From NCBI GenBank assembly GCA_002473165.1, contig DKSD01000006.1:1-42688 (forward strand): DNA of 42,688 nucleotides. Direction: 5' to 3'. The translations under genes were made by a program, and so were the position numbers. This document shows, piece by piece, positions 32,355-40,222 of the stretch. The notes beneath the pieces are model-generated. The model had not been told where the DNA came from, did not search any database, and worked only from the letters and a program-made list of their open reading frames with translations. The DNA is from Succinatimonas sp. UBA7265. GTDB lineage: Bacteria > Pseudomonadota > Gammaproteobacteria > Enterobacterales > Succinivibrionaceae. Every line of letters starts with the position of its first letter. Positions within the stretch are counted from its first letter, which is position 1.

Positions 32355-33464
32355 TCAGGAATTGCGGCGCTTGCGGCGGGCGAGCACGGCGTCGTTGAGC
32401 TGCTCGAGCACCATTTCGGTGTCATCGAAGCTGATGCAGGCGTCAGTGATCGACTGACCGTAAACGAGCTTTGAGAGATCTTTGGGCAGATCCTGGCGGC
32501 CTTCGACGATATTGCTCTCGAGCATGAGCCCGAAGATGCGCTCGTCGCCTGCGGCGATCTGCGAGGCCACGTCGCCTGCGACCTCTATTTGGCGCTTGTA
32601 CTCTTTGTGGGAATTGGAGTGCGAAGCGTCGATCATGACCATCGGCTTAAGCCCGGCCTTCGAGAGCACCTGGCAGGCCTTCTCGACATGCTCGTGGCTG
32701 TAGTTGGGCTCTTTGCCGCCGCGCAGGATGATGTGGCAGTCGTCGTTGCCGCGCGTGTGCACGATCGCGACATGGCCCATCTTGGTGACGGACATGAAAG
32801 TGTGCTCATGAGCCGCGGCGATGGCCGCGTCCACGGCGATCTTCACGCTGCCGTCCGTGGCGTTCTTAAAGCCCACCGGGCAGGAGAGGCCCGAGGCCAG
32901 CTGGCGGTGCAGCTGCGACTCCGTGGTCCGCGCGCCGACGGCGCCCCAGGAGATGAACTCGTCGATGTACTGCACGGTGATCGGATCGAGGAACTCGGTG
33001 GCAGCCGGCATGCCCATGGAATTGATGTCACGCAAAAGCTTGCGCGCGATGCGCAGGCCGCGGTTGATGTCGTGGGAGTCATCGAGCCCCGGATCGTTTA
33101 TGAGGCCCTTCCAGCCCACCGTGGTGCGCGGCTTTTCAAAGTAGACGCGCATGATCACGAGCAGCTGCTTCTCGTACTTGCGGCGCTGCCTTAAAAGGCG
33201 CGTGGCGTAGTCGATGGCGGCCACAGGATCGTGGATGGAGCACGGGCCGGTGATCACGATGAGGCGGTCATCTTTGCCGTTGAAGATGTTATGGATGTCG
33301 CTGCGGGTTCCGGAGACTAACTGCTCCGTGAACTCCGTCGTCGGGTATTTTTCGGTCAAAGCGACCGGAGGGAGGACCTGATACATTTCGCTGATTCTCG
33401 TATCAACGATCCCGCCGCACGCTTCATTGGGAGGCGGCGGAATCATGTGTTTGTTCTGGTTCAT
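32355..33464 (-). CDS. 3-deoxy-D-arabino-heptulosonate-7-phosphate (DAHP) synthase, class I
   Basis: This enzyme joins phosphoenolpyruvate and erythrose-4-phosphate, the entry step of aromatic amino acid synthesis. 369 residues, AroF/AroG/AroH type. Motifs include LIVITGPCSIHDPVAAIDYA (near 68-87), VYFEKPRTTVGWKGLINDPGLDDSHDI, GARTTESQLHRQLASGLSCPVGFKNATDGS and IDASHSNSHKEYKRQ. Which isozyme (Phe-, Tyr- or Trp-sensitive) cannot be told by eye, so no symbol is given. AAGGCGG lies 7 nt before the ATG and directly follows the stop of an aromatic-rich mini-ORF, suggesting translational control. Confidence 0.97.
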   Translation of the reverse strand: MNQNKHMIPPPPNEACGGIVDTRISEMYQVLPPVALTEKYPTTEFTEQLVSGTRSDIHNIFNGKDDRLIVITGPCSIHDPVAAIDYATRLLRQRRKYEKQLLVIMRVYFEKPRTTVGWKGLINDPGLDDSHDINRGLRIARKLLRDINSMGMPAATEFLDPITVQYIDEFISWGAVGARTTESQLHRQLASGLSCPVGFKNATDGSVKIAVDAAIAAAHEHTFMSVTKMGHVAIVHTRGNDDCHIILRGGKEPNYSHEHVEKACQVLSKAGLKPMVMIDASHSNSHKEYKRQIEVAGDVASQIAAGDERIFGLMLESNIVEGRQDLPKDLSKLVYGQSITDACISFDDTEMVLEQLNDAVLARRKRRNS

Positions 33465-33477
33465 AAAACCGCCTTAA

Positions 33478-33546
33478 TCAATATGCAGAGTGAAATCGCC
33501 AATAAGAATAGGAAAAGACCACGCCGGAAGTTAAAGCTGAGCGCAT
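33478..33546 (-). CDS. Candidate aromatic leader peptide of the DAHP synthase gene
   Basis: A 22-codon ORF with C-terminal part VVFSYSYWRFHSAY: six of 22 residues are Phe, Tyr or Trp (two Phe, three Tyr, one Trp). It stops 13 nt before the DAHP synthase ATG. Ribosome site is weak. No terminator lies between leader and gene, so control would be at translation (coupling or exposure of the gene's ribosome site) rather than classical attenuation. The codons near Phe18 form one arm of a 9-bp inverted repeat with upstream mRNA (33599-33607). Confidence 0.6.
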   Translation of the reverse strand: MRSALTSGVVFSYSYWRFHSAY

Positions 33547-33607
33547 CTGTTTGCAGCCTGTGACTGCAGACAATTCTTTTCTTGATTTCTGCAATGCTGA
33601 TTTCACT
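33489..33607 (-). repeat. Long-range inverted repeat in the DAHP synthase leader mRNA
   Basis: AGTGAAATC (33489-33497) and GATTTCACT (33599-33607) are perfectly complementary over 9 bp and enclose the 5' part of the leader ORF. Between them lie alternative partners (TTGCAG, CTGCAG, CTGCAA). A ribosome stalled on the aromatic codons would cover one arm. Confidence 0.6.
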
Positions 33608-33618
33608 TTATTCACCTG

Positions 33619-33644
33619 AAAAAGGATCCCTCATTTGGGGATCC
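33619..33644 (-). terminator. Second of two tandem terminators upstream of the DAHP synthase leader
   Basis: A 7-bp perfect stem (ggatccc / gggatcc, loop of 7) followed on the minus strand by five T residues, 73 nt before the leader ORF. Confidence 0.7.
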
Positions 33645-33654
33645 GCCTCTGTTT

Positions 33655-33674
33655 AAAAAAGGAGCCGAAGCTCC
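33655..33674 (-). terminator. First of two tandem terminators, with UUCG tetraloop
   Basis: GGAGC-ttcg-GCTCC, an extra-stable C(UUCG)G hairpin followed on the minus strand by six T residues. It begins only about 10 nt after the predicted start of the upstream promoter. Confidence 0.75.
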
Positions 33675-33689
33675 GTAACCGTGAATCCT

Positions 33690-33718
33690 ATTATGCTGTG
33701 AGTTTTCAAAACTTACAA
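33690..33718 (-). promoter_or_regulatory. Promoter with overlapping 21-bp operator-like palindrome
   Basis: On the minus strand TTGTAA, 17-nt spacer, CATAAT. A palindrome at 33697-33717 covers the spacer and -35: TGTGAGTTTT-c-AAAACTTACA, 9 of 10 arm positions symmetric. It does not fit the TyrR box (TGTAAA-N6-TTTACA) spacing or the TrpR operator. A repressor bound here would block initiation. Confidence 0.65.
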
Positions 33719-33738
33719 GCCGCGGCGCACGGTGAGTC

Positions 33739-33773
33739 AAAAAAGCGCTGCGGCCTTGCGCAGGCTGACGCTT
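33739..33773 (-). terminator. Terminator of xthA
   Basis: A stem with a bulge (CTGCG/CGCAG inner, AGCG/CGCT outer) overlapping the xthA stop codon and followed on the minus strand by six T residues. Confidence 0.75.
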
Positions 33774-34581
33774 AAAACCTGAGCGTCAGCCCTATGGGAC
33801 AGTGATCAGAGCCGGTCACCCCGCTTTCAATGCAGGCATCGGCGATATTCCCTTCAAGTTCGTCTGAGACAAAGAAATAATCTATCCTCCACCCCACGTT
33901 CTTCTCGCGGGCGCGCATGCGGTAGGACCACCAGCTGTACTGACCCTCGATGTCCCCGTGCACTTTGCGGAAGGTGTCGATGTAGCCTGATTGCATAAAG
34001 CGGTCTAAGAAAGCGCGCTCCTCGGGCAGAAAGCCGGTGTTGTGCTCGTTAAGCTTGGGACGGGCCAGATCTATGGGCTCGTGGGCGATGTTGAAATCGC
34101 CGCAGACCACCACAGGCTTGCTCTTGCGCAGCTTTTGCGCATATTCAAAGAAGCTTTCAAAAAAGCCCATCTTGTAAGGCACGCGCTTGAATTTGCCCGT
34201 GGGTTTGCCCGCGTCATCTAAGATCTCGGCCCCGCCGTTTGGGAAGTAGCCGTTGAAGAAATGGAACTGCTCAAACTCGAGGTGCACGATGCGCCCCTCG
34301 CCCTGGAATTTAGGATCAGGAAGCTCGATCTCGGTTTTAAGCGGCTTGATTTTGCTGTAGACCGCCGTGCCCGAATAGCCCTTTTTCACGGTTGAGGAGG
34401 CAAACCAGGACTCATAGCCCGGTTTACGGATCAGGCTTTCAGGCAGCTGCGAGGGATCGGCCTTCGTTTCCTGAAAACCGATGACGTCAAAACTGTCGTC
34501 TGCAAACCACTGTTTAAATCCGTCCTTGCCTGAGGCGGCGCGGATGCCGTTGACATTCCATGAGGCCAGCCTGATATCCAT
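33772..34581 (-). CDS. xthA: Exodeoxyribonuclease III
   Basis: XthA is a DNA-repair enzyme with 3'-5' exonuclease and AP-endonuclease activity. 269 residues, the standard length. Motifs of the exonuclease-endonuclease-phosphatase fold are LASWNVNGIRA (6-15), GFQETKAD (Glu38, metal ligand), VVCGDFNIAHEPIDL (Asp and Asn of the active site, near 150), WRIDYFFVSDEL and GSDHCPIGL (His260). AAGGACAC precedes the ATG. It lies 24 nt after the efflux lipoprotein gene with no terminator between, so it is the last gene of the macA-led run. Confidence 0.96.
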   Translation of the reverse strand: MDIRLASWNVNGIRAASGKDGFKQWFADDSFDVIGFQETKADPSQLPESLIRKPGYESWFASSTVKKGYSGTAVYSKIKPLKTEIELPDPKFQGEGRIVHLEFEQFHFFNGYFPNGGAEILDDAGKPTGKFKRVPYKMGFFESFFEYAQKLRKSKPVVVCGDFNIAHEPIDLARPKLNEHNTGFLPEERAFLDRFMQSGYIDTFRKVHGDIEGQYSWWSYRMRAREKNVGWRIDYFFVSDELEGNIADACIESGVTGSDHCPIGLTLRF

Positions 34582-34605
34582 GCTCTGTGTCCTTGTATGT
34601 TTTTG

Positions 34606-36006
34606 TTATTCAGTAAGTTCCGGGTGTTCCTGCGCCGCGGCCTGCGCGGTGTCGCCGCCTGCTGCGGCCATGAGCGCCATCTGCGCATCCAAAAGATCGC
34701 GGCGGTATTGGAGCACGGCGCTCTCGGCGCTGCGCAGGCTGTCTGAAGCGTCGAGCAGATCGGAGAGCTGCTCAAGCCCGGCGCTGTATCGGTCAAAATA
34801 GCGGCTGTAATTCTCGCGCGCAAGCCTAAGCTGGCGCTCAGCGTTGTCAAGTCCCTGTTTTGCAAGCGTGATATCGCTGATGCCGTCAAAGACTTCCTGC
34901 ACGGCGTTTATATAGGTCGACACGAAATCAAGTTTGGCCAGATCCTCATCGCGCAACGCGCTCTCCTGTTCAAGCGAGAGCTCGTGGAAGTTTAAAAACG
35001 GCAGCGTCACGGCTGCGCCCAAAGCGGCCACCGGGTTTACAAAGAAACTGGCAAACGTCGTGGTGGCGCCGGAGCTGATCCCGGCGCTTAAAGTGACATC
35101 GGGGAAGAACGCCAGGCGCGCGCTGTCATAATCGGCAAGCGCCTTGCGCAATTTTGCCTCGCTCTCCATGAGATCAGGGCGGCGCGAGAGCAGCTTTAAC
35201 GGCACCTCAAGACCGAACTGCGGCAGTTTTGCCTTTTCCAGATCGGCGGTCTCCACCTCGTGATCGGCGGTCTGCCCTAAGAGGGTGTTGAGCGCGGTGC
35301 GGGCTTTTTCAAACTGGTTTTGCGCGCTGATGACCTCGGATTCGATCTTCAGGTTGTTGATGCGCGCGGTATCCGCCTCCACGAGATCGGCAGCTCCAGC
35401 CTGGTAGCGATCGGTGATGAGCTTAAGCCGGCGCTCGGAGTCCTTTTGATCCTGCTTTTTGAGCGCGAGGATCTGCCTGGCGTACGCATACTGCCAGTAG
35501 GCCTGCGCCGTTTGGCTGATCACGGTAAGTCTCATGGCGTAATAGTCATAGGCGCTGGCGCGGTAATTCTCATCGGCGCTGCGCACGGCCGCGCTCACCT
35601 TGCCGAACACATCGGCCTCATAGGAGATCTTAAAGCTGCCTGACGAGCTCTTATGCGTTTTGTCATGGTAGTCGATGGCGCGCCGGGCATCGGAACCAAG
35701 CGAGGCTGAGGCCGTCGGATGGCGCTGTGTGCCCGCGATCTCGCTTTGCAGCTGCGCTTTCTCAAGCGTCACCGCCGCGCTCTTAAGGCTCAGGTTGTGC
35801 GAGAGCGCCAGTTCGACCGCCTGGTTTAACCGCGGATCGGAGAACCCCTCCCAAAAACGCTGCGCAATCTGCGGCCCGAGGTAATCCTCAGCGCCTTTAA
35901 ATGAGGCGACCTCGGGCAGATCAGGCCTTGTATAGTCTGAGAGCATCAGCGTGCAGCCTGAAAGGCACAGCGCCGTTAAAGCCGCGGCAAGGGGTCTTAG
36001 GATCAT
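34606..36006 (-). CDS. Outer-membrane efflux lipoprotein (NodT/OprM family, TolC-like)
   Basis: This is the outer-membrane channel of a tripartite efflux pump. 466 residues. Lipoprotein signal MILRPLAAALTALCLSGC with lipidated Cys18, followed by the family N-terminus YTRPDLPEVASF. Two outer-membrane efflux repeats follow (SHNLSLKSAAVTLEKAQLQSEIAG; VEADTARINNLKIESEVISAQNQFEKARTALNTLLG; LLSRRPDLMESEAKLRKALADYDSARLAFFPDVTLSAG). The GTG one codon upstream is not needed. The ATG overlaps the rmlD stop by one base (TGATG). Likely partner of MacAB, two genes away in the same run. Confidence 0.93.
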   Translation of the reverse strand: MILRPLAAALTALCLSGCTLMLSDYTRPDLPEVASFKGAEDYLGPQIAQRFWEGFSDPRLNQAVELALSHNLSLKSAAVTLEKAQLQSEIAGTQRHPTASASLGSDARRAIDYHDKTHKSSSGSFKISYEADVFGKVSAAVRSADENYRASAYDYYAMRLTVISQTAQAYWQYAYARQILALKKQDQKDSERRLKLITDRYQAGAADLVEADTARINNLKIESEVISAQNQFEKARTALNTLLGQTADHEVETADLEKAKLPQFGLEVPLKLLSRRPDLMESEAKLRKALADYDSARLAFFPDVTLSAGISSGATTTFASFFVNPVAALGAAVTLPFLNFHELSLEQESALRDEDLAKLDFVSTYINAVQEVFDGISDITLAKQGLDNAERQLRLARENYSRYFDRYSAGLEQLSDLLDASDSLRSAESAVLQYRRDLLDAQMALMAAAGGDTAQAAAQEHPELTE

Positions 36007-36890
36007 CACAGTTCTCCTCTTAAGGTCTCCTCAAGATAGTCATGCCAGTCAGGCAGGCTGATCCCGAAGACCTTCTGGATCTTCTCTGAGGCAAGACGCG
36101 AGTCGGAGGGACGTTTGGCCTTTACCGGATATTCAGCCGAGGTGATTTTGATCACCGGCACGTCACGCCCGAGCAGCCCGCATTTGCGCGCGCACGCGAG
36201 CACGGCGCAGGCAAAGTCATACCAGCTTACAGAAGGCAGCCCCGGGAAATGGTAGATCCCCCACCCGTCAAACTGCTCTGTCAGCGAGGATTGCAGCATG
36301 CGCACCAAAGCTTCGGCCAGCGCCCGCGCCGGCGCCGGCGTCAGGCGCTGATCGCCCACGACGCGCAATTGCGGATCTTTGAGCGCGTGGCGCAGCATGA
36401 CCTTGGGGAAATTGTTGCCGTAGCGCCCGAAAAGCCCGCCTGCCCTGACGATTAAATAATGGCAGTCAGCTTTGGCGGCGATCAGGCGCTCGCCCTCAAG
36501 CTTGGTGCGCCCGTATGCGCAGCCCGCGCGCGGCGGCTCATCCTCCTTGTGCGGGGCGTTAAGCGGCGAATCAAAGACATAATCCGTGGACACGTGCAAC
36601 AGCGGCACGCCGGCCCTGGCGCAGCACTCAGCAAGGTTCCCAGGCCCGGCGGCGTTGGCGGCCAGAGCCTTTTCTTCCTCATCTTCTGCCAAATCTACCT
36701 TGGTGTAAGCCGCGCAGTTGATGACGGCGTCAGGCTTTGCGGCCTCAAAGGCGCTCTCGACGGCCTGCAATGAGGTGATGTCCAGGCTTTGGTGATCAGC
36801 TGCGATCACCGCAAACCCTGCGCGCAGCAGCGCCTCGTCGCACTCGCGCCCCAGCTGGCCCTTGGCGCCTGTAAGCAGAATTCTTCTCAT
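36006..36890 (-). CDS. dTDP-4-dehydrorhamnose reductase family protein (RmlD-like)
   Basis: This is an NAD(P)H-dependent short-chain reductase. RmlD makes dTDP-L-rhamnose in the last step of that pathway. 294 residues. The nucleotide loop is GAKGQLG (Gly8, Gly11, Gly14). Catalytic STDYVFD and Tyr126-x3-Lys130 (YGRTK) are present, as is the C-terminal RPSDSRLASEKIQKVFG typical of RmlD. No rmlA, rmlB or rmlC lies in the window, and the neighbours are an efflux channel and a peptidase. Start and stop overlap both neighbours (TAATG, TGATG), which suggests tight translational coupling. Confidence 0.88.
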   Translation of the reverse strand: MRRILLTGAKGQLGRECDEALLRAGFAVIAADHQSLDITSLQAVESAFEAAKPDAVINCAAYTKVDLAEDEEEKALAANAAGPGNLAECCARAGVPLLHVSTDYVFDSPLNAPHKEDEPPRAGCAYGRTKLEGERLIAAKADCHYLIVRAGGLFGRYGNNFPKVMLRHALKDPQLRVVGDQRLTPAPARALAEALVRMLQSSLTEQFDGWGIYHFPGLPSVSWYDFACAVLACARKCGLLGRDVPVIKITSAEYPVKAKRPSDSRLASEKIQKVFGISLPDWHDYLEETLRGEL

Positions 36891-38152
36891 TAACGCTCCC
36901 CGGCGCAGATCTCAATTAACGCTTTCACCGCATCGTGGCACCGGTGCAGCGATTTTACCGGCAGGCACTCGTAAGGCCCGTGGGCGCACAGCCCGCCGGT
37001 GAAGAAATTCGGGCAGGGAAGGCCGCGGCCTGAGAGGTTGGAGCCGTCGGTTCCGCCGCGCACGGCGCACTCGCGCACCAAAACCCCCGCAGCCTCATAG
37101 GCTTTGCGGCAGCGCTCGAGCACCTCCGGGTGCTGTTTTAGCACCTCGCCCATGTTCGCGTACTGGTGTTTGTGCTCAACGCTCACGCACGCGTACCCCG
37201 CCTCGCGGTTTAAAAGCTCTGCGATCATCTCAAGCTGCTCTACCCGCTGTAAAAGCTTATCCTTGTCAAAATCGCGGATGATCATGCGGATCTTGGCAGA
37301 GGCCGTTGACGCCTCGACGTTGTGCACGTGGAAGAAGCCTTCAGTGCCCCGGGTGTTCTCGGGTTTTTCATCGCGAGGCAGCAGTTGCATGAAGCGCGCG
37401 GCCATTTCGCAGGCGTTGACCATGGTCTTGTAGGCGACGGCCGTGTGCACGCTGCGGCCTGTGATCTTTACCGTGGCGCCCTCGGCGCTGAAAGTAGCGG
37501 TGTCCAGCTCGCCGGCCTCGCCCCCGTCTACCGTGATCCCAAAAGCGCAGCCGAGCTTTTTGACATCTATATAATCAGCCGAGCGCCCGATCTCCTCGTC
37601 AACGGAAAAGACGGCGCGGATCTCCGGATGCTTAAAGGAGGGATCCTGCGAGAGTTCGCGCAAAATCTCCAGGATCACCGCCACGCCGGCCTTGTCGTCG
37701 GCGCCCAAAAGCGTCACGCCGTCCGTAACGATGATGTCATCGCCTTTATGGGAGGGCAGCTGCGGGCAGATCTGATTGTCAATGACGAGCCCGCTGTCAA
37801 GCTCGATGCTCCCGCCGTCGTAGTTTTTGACAAGGCGCGGCTCCACGCCCTCGCCCGGCGCATCCGGCGCCGTGTCAAGGTGCGCGATGAGCGCGATGCG
37901 CTCACAGCCCTCGCATCCTGGCGAGGCGCTCACGCAGGCCGTGACGACGCCCTTCTCATCCTGCTCTGCCTTAAAGCCCATGCCGCCGATGAGCGAGGCA
38001 AGCTGCGCGCCCAGGCGCAGCTGCCCCACGGTCGAAGGGATGTTCTTGGAGCTGTCGTCTGACTGCGTACCCGCGCGCGCAAGTTCCCTGAACGTGCGCG
38101 CCAGCGGATCGACGCCGCAGAGATCTTCCATGTCCCGAAGGCTGCCTTTCAT
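36890..38152 (-). CDS. pepT: Peptidase T (tripeptide aminopeptidase)
   Basis: PepT is a cytoplasmic zinc peptidase that releases the N-terminal residue from tripeptides. 420 residues, slightly longer than the usual 408-410. M20 metal and catalytic residues are visible: AHLDTAPD (His91, Asp93), LLGADDKAG (Asp152-153) and SVDEEIGR (Glu186-187). The dimerisation domain has TFSAEGATVKITGRSVHTAVAYKTMVNA, and the C-terminal CAVRGGTDGSNLSGRGLPCPNFFTGGLCAHGPYE follows. AAGGACA precedes the ATG. It shares one base with rmlD. Confidence 0.96.
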   Translation of the reverse strand: MKGSLRDMEDLCGVDPLARTFRELARAGTQSDDSSKNIPSTVGQLRLGAQLASLIGGMGFKAEQDEKGVVTACVSASPGCEGCERIALIAHLDTAPDAPGEGVEPRLVKNYDGGSIELDSGLVIDNQICPQLPSHKGDDIIVTDGVTLLGADDKAGVAVILEILRELSQDPSFKHPEIRAVFSVDEEIGRSADYIDVKKLGCAFGITVDGGEAGELDTATFSAEGATVKITGRSVHTAVAYKTMVNACEMAARFMQLLPRDEKPENTRGTEGFFHVHNVEASTASAKIRMIIRDFDKDKLLQRVEQLEMIAELLNREAGYACVSVEHKHQYANMGEVLKQHPEVLERCRKAYEAAGVLVRECAVRGGTDGSNLSGRGLPCPNFFTGGLCAHGPYECLPVKSLHRCHDAVKALIEICAGER

Positions 38153-38171
38153 GCTCTTTGTCCTTGTGTCA

Positions 38172-38208
38172 TGCGGCGCTGCGCCGCCTGTAAATCCCCT
38201 AAATTATA
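38172..38208 (-). promoter_or_regulatory. Possible internal promoter and 5' hairpin before pepT
   Basis: TATAAT on the minus strand at 38203-38208, without a good -35, followed by a GC palindrome (gcggcgc-t-gcgccgc, 38173-38187) in the pepT leader. pepT and downstream genes may thus be partly independent of macAB. Confidence 0.4.
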
Positions 38209-38224
38209 GCCGATGGCCTGAGGC

Positions 38225-40222
38225 TTACTCGCGGGCCAGCGCCTCTATGGGATCGAGCCTTGCGGCATTGCGCGCCGGCATGAACCCGAAGATCATGCCG
38301 ATGGCCGACGAAGTCAGCACCGCCACGATGATCGAGGCAGCCGAGAACGACAAAGGCACCGAGGGCATAAAAGCCGTGATGATCCTGCCGGTTACGACCG
38401 AGAGGATCACGCCTGCCAGGCCGCCGATGATGCACACGGTCACGGATTCGATCAAAAACTGCGTCATGATGTCGCTCTGCCTGGCGCCCACGGCCATGCG
38501 GATGCCGATCTCGCGCGTGCGCTCAGTGACGGAGACAAGCATGATGTTCATGACGCCGATGCCGCCTACCACGAGCGAGATCACCGCGATGGCCGAGATC
38601 AAAAGCGTAAACGTCGACGTCGCCTGGTTTATGGACTTCATGATGGTGTCAGAGGACTGGATGAAGAAGTCCTTGCGCCCGTGGCGGGCCTTGAGAAAGC
38701 CCGTGAGGCTCGCCTCGGCCACCGGCGTGGAAAAGCCCGAGGCGATGCGCACGATGAGCGTTGAGAGGTAATCCTGGTTTGACAGCTTGTGCATGAGTGT
38801 CGAGTACGGGGCGTAGACATAGAGCGCATCCTGCGGCCTGAAGGCCACTTCTTTGTCAGTAAGCACGCCGATCACCATCATGGGCACATCGCCCACGAGG
38901 AGTTTGCGCCCCACCGGCGAGCTTACGCCCGGGAACATGTTGCGCGCCGTGTTGACGTCGATGACGCAGATCTGCGGATTTTCGCCGGCCTCTTTTTCCG
39001 AAAACATGCGCCCTTTGCCGATCTCCATGCCGTAGACGCGGAAGTACTCCGAGCTCACGCCGTAGACCGTGGCGTTGTTCTCGATGTTGCCGCTGCGCAG
39101 CAGCACGGATTTCTGCACGACCGGCGACACGGAGTCGACAAAGGGCTGGCCTTGCAGCGCTTTCATGTCCGAGACTTTGAGCGTGCGCACTCTGCCTGAG
39201 CGCACGTCGCCCATGCGCTCGCCGGGCATGACCGAAATGGTGTTCGTGCCCATGGACGAGATGTTGGAAATGATGTTGTCCGAGGCTCCGCGCGCCAGCG
39301 CCACCACCATGACGACCGCCATGATGCCGATGATGATGCCCAGCATGGTCAAAAGCGTGCGCAGGCGGTTTGAGACCATGGCGCGCAGCGCCATGGCCCC
39401 GGCCTCGGAGAAACGATCGGCATAGGCGCGCAGCGACGTCGCCCAGCCCGGGCGCAGCGTGAATTCCGCGCCTTCCTCAGCCTCAGGCTGCGAGTGCGCG
39501 CTTTCATCCTCTGAATCAGGATAGACCTCAGGCTCGTGCTCCTCGTCTGAGACGATGGCGCCGTCCTGGATGGTGATCACGCGGCGGGCGTGCGCGGCGA
39601 TGCGCGGATCGTGCGTCACCAAGATCACCGTGTGCCCCTGGGCGTTCAGCGAGGTGAGGATGCGCATGACCTCGACGCCGGATTTCGTGTCCAAAGCGCC
39701 CGTGGGCTCGTCTGCCAGGATGATCTGCCCGCCGTTCATCAAAGCGCGGGCGATGGACACGCGCTGCTGCTGCCCGCCTGAGAGCTGCGAGGGCGCGTGC
39801 AGCGCCTTGTCTCCAAGGCCCAGCCTTTTTAGGAGCGCAAAGGCGCGGGAGCGGCGTTTGTCTTTTTTAAAGCCGGAGTAGACGGAGGGCACCTCGGTGT
39901 TCTCCAGCGCGTTTAAATGCGAGAGCAGGTGGTAGCGCTGGAAAATGAACCCGAAGAAATCGCGGCGCAGCGCCGCCAGCTCGTCAGGGCTCATGCCTGA
40001 GGTATCGCGGCCTGAGACCTTGTAGCTGCCCGAGGTGGGCTTGTCGAGGCAGCCGATGATGTTCATGAGCGTCGACTTGCCCGATCCCGAGGGGCCGATG
40101 ATGGCCACGAGCTCGCCTTTTTTGATCGTGAGGCTGATCCCGTGGAGCACTTCCGCAGGCTCGGCGCCCGTGGCGTACGATCTGCGGATCTCCTTTAACT
40201 CCAAAAGCGGTGCGTCACTCAT
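38225..40222 (-). CDS. macB: MacB-type ABC efflux transporter (ATPase-permease fusion)
   Basis: MacB is the inner-membrane ATPase and permease of a MacA-MacB-TolC pump that exports macrolides, peptides or other periplasmic substrates by mechanotransmission. 665 residues. The N-terminal ATPase (1-230) has Walker A GPSGSGKST (43-51), signature LSGGQQQRVSIARAL (near 146) and Walker B IILADEPTGALD. An acidic linker (EEHEPEVYPDSEDE) follows, then one helix near 282-305, a periplasmic domain, and three C-terminal helices in an FtsX-like arrangement (IAVISLVVGGIGVMNIMLVSVTERTREIGIRMAVGA). The first base of its ATG is the last base of macA's stop. Confidence 0.96.
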   Translation of the reverse strand: MSDAPLLELKEIRRSYATGAEPAEVLHGISLTIKKGELVAIIGPSGSGKSTLMNIIGCLDKPTSGSYKVSGRDTSGMSPDELAALRRDFFGFIFQRYHLLSHLNALENTEVPSVYSGFKKDKRRSRAFALLKRLGLGDKALHAPSQLSGGQQQRVSIARALMNGGQIILADEPTGALDTKSGVEVMRILTSLNAQGHTVILVTHDPRIAAHARRVITIQDGAIVSDEEHEPEVYPDSEDESAHSQPEAEEGAEFTLRPGWATSLRAYADRFSEAGAMALRAMVSNRLRTLLTMLGIIIGIMAVVMVVALARGASDNIISNISSMGTNTISVMPGERMGDVRSGRVRTLKVSDMKALQGQPFVDSVSPVVQKSVLLRSGNIENNATVYGVSSEYFRVYGMEIGKGRMFSEKEAGENPQICVIDVNTARNMFPGVSSPVGRKLLVGDVPMMVIGVLTDKEVAFRPQDALYVYAPYSTLMHKLSNQDYLSTLIVRIASGFSTPVAEASLTGFLKARHGRKDFFIQSSDTIMKSINQATSTFTLLISAIAVISLVVGGIGVMNIMLVSVTERTREIGIRMAVGARQSDIMTQFLIESVTVCIIGGLAGVILSVVTGRIITAFMPSVPLSFSAASIIVAVLTSSAIGMIFGFMPARNAARLDPIEALARE

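Noticed and set aside
33619..33644. Mini-ORF MRDPFSGE inside the second tandem terminator
   Set aside because: It has no ribosome site, only one aromatic codon and lies in the stem itself; not a convincing leader peptide.
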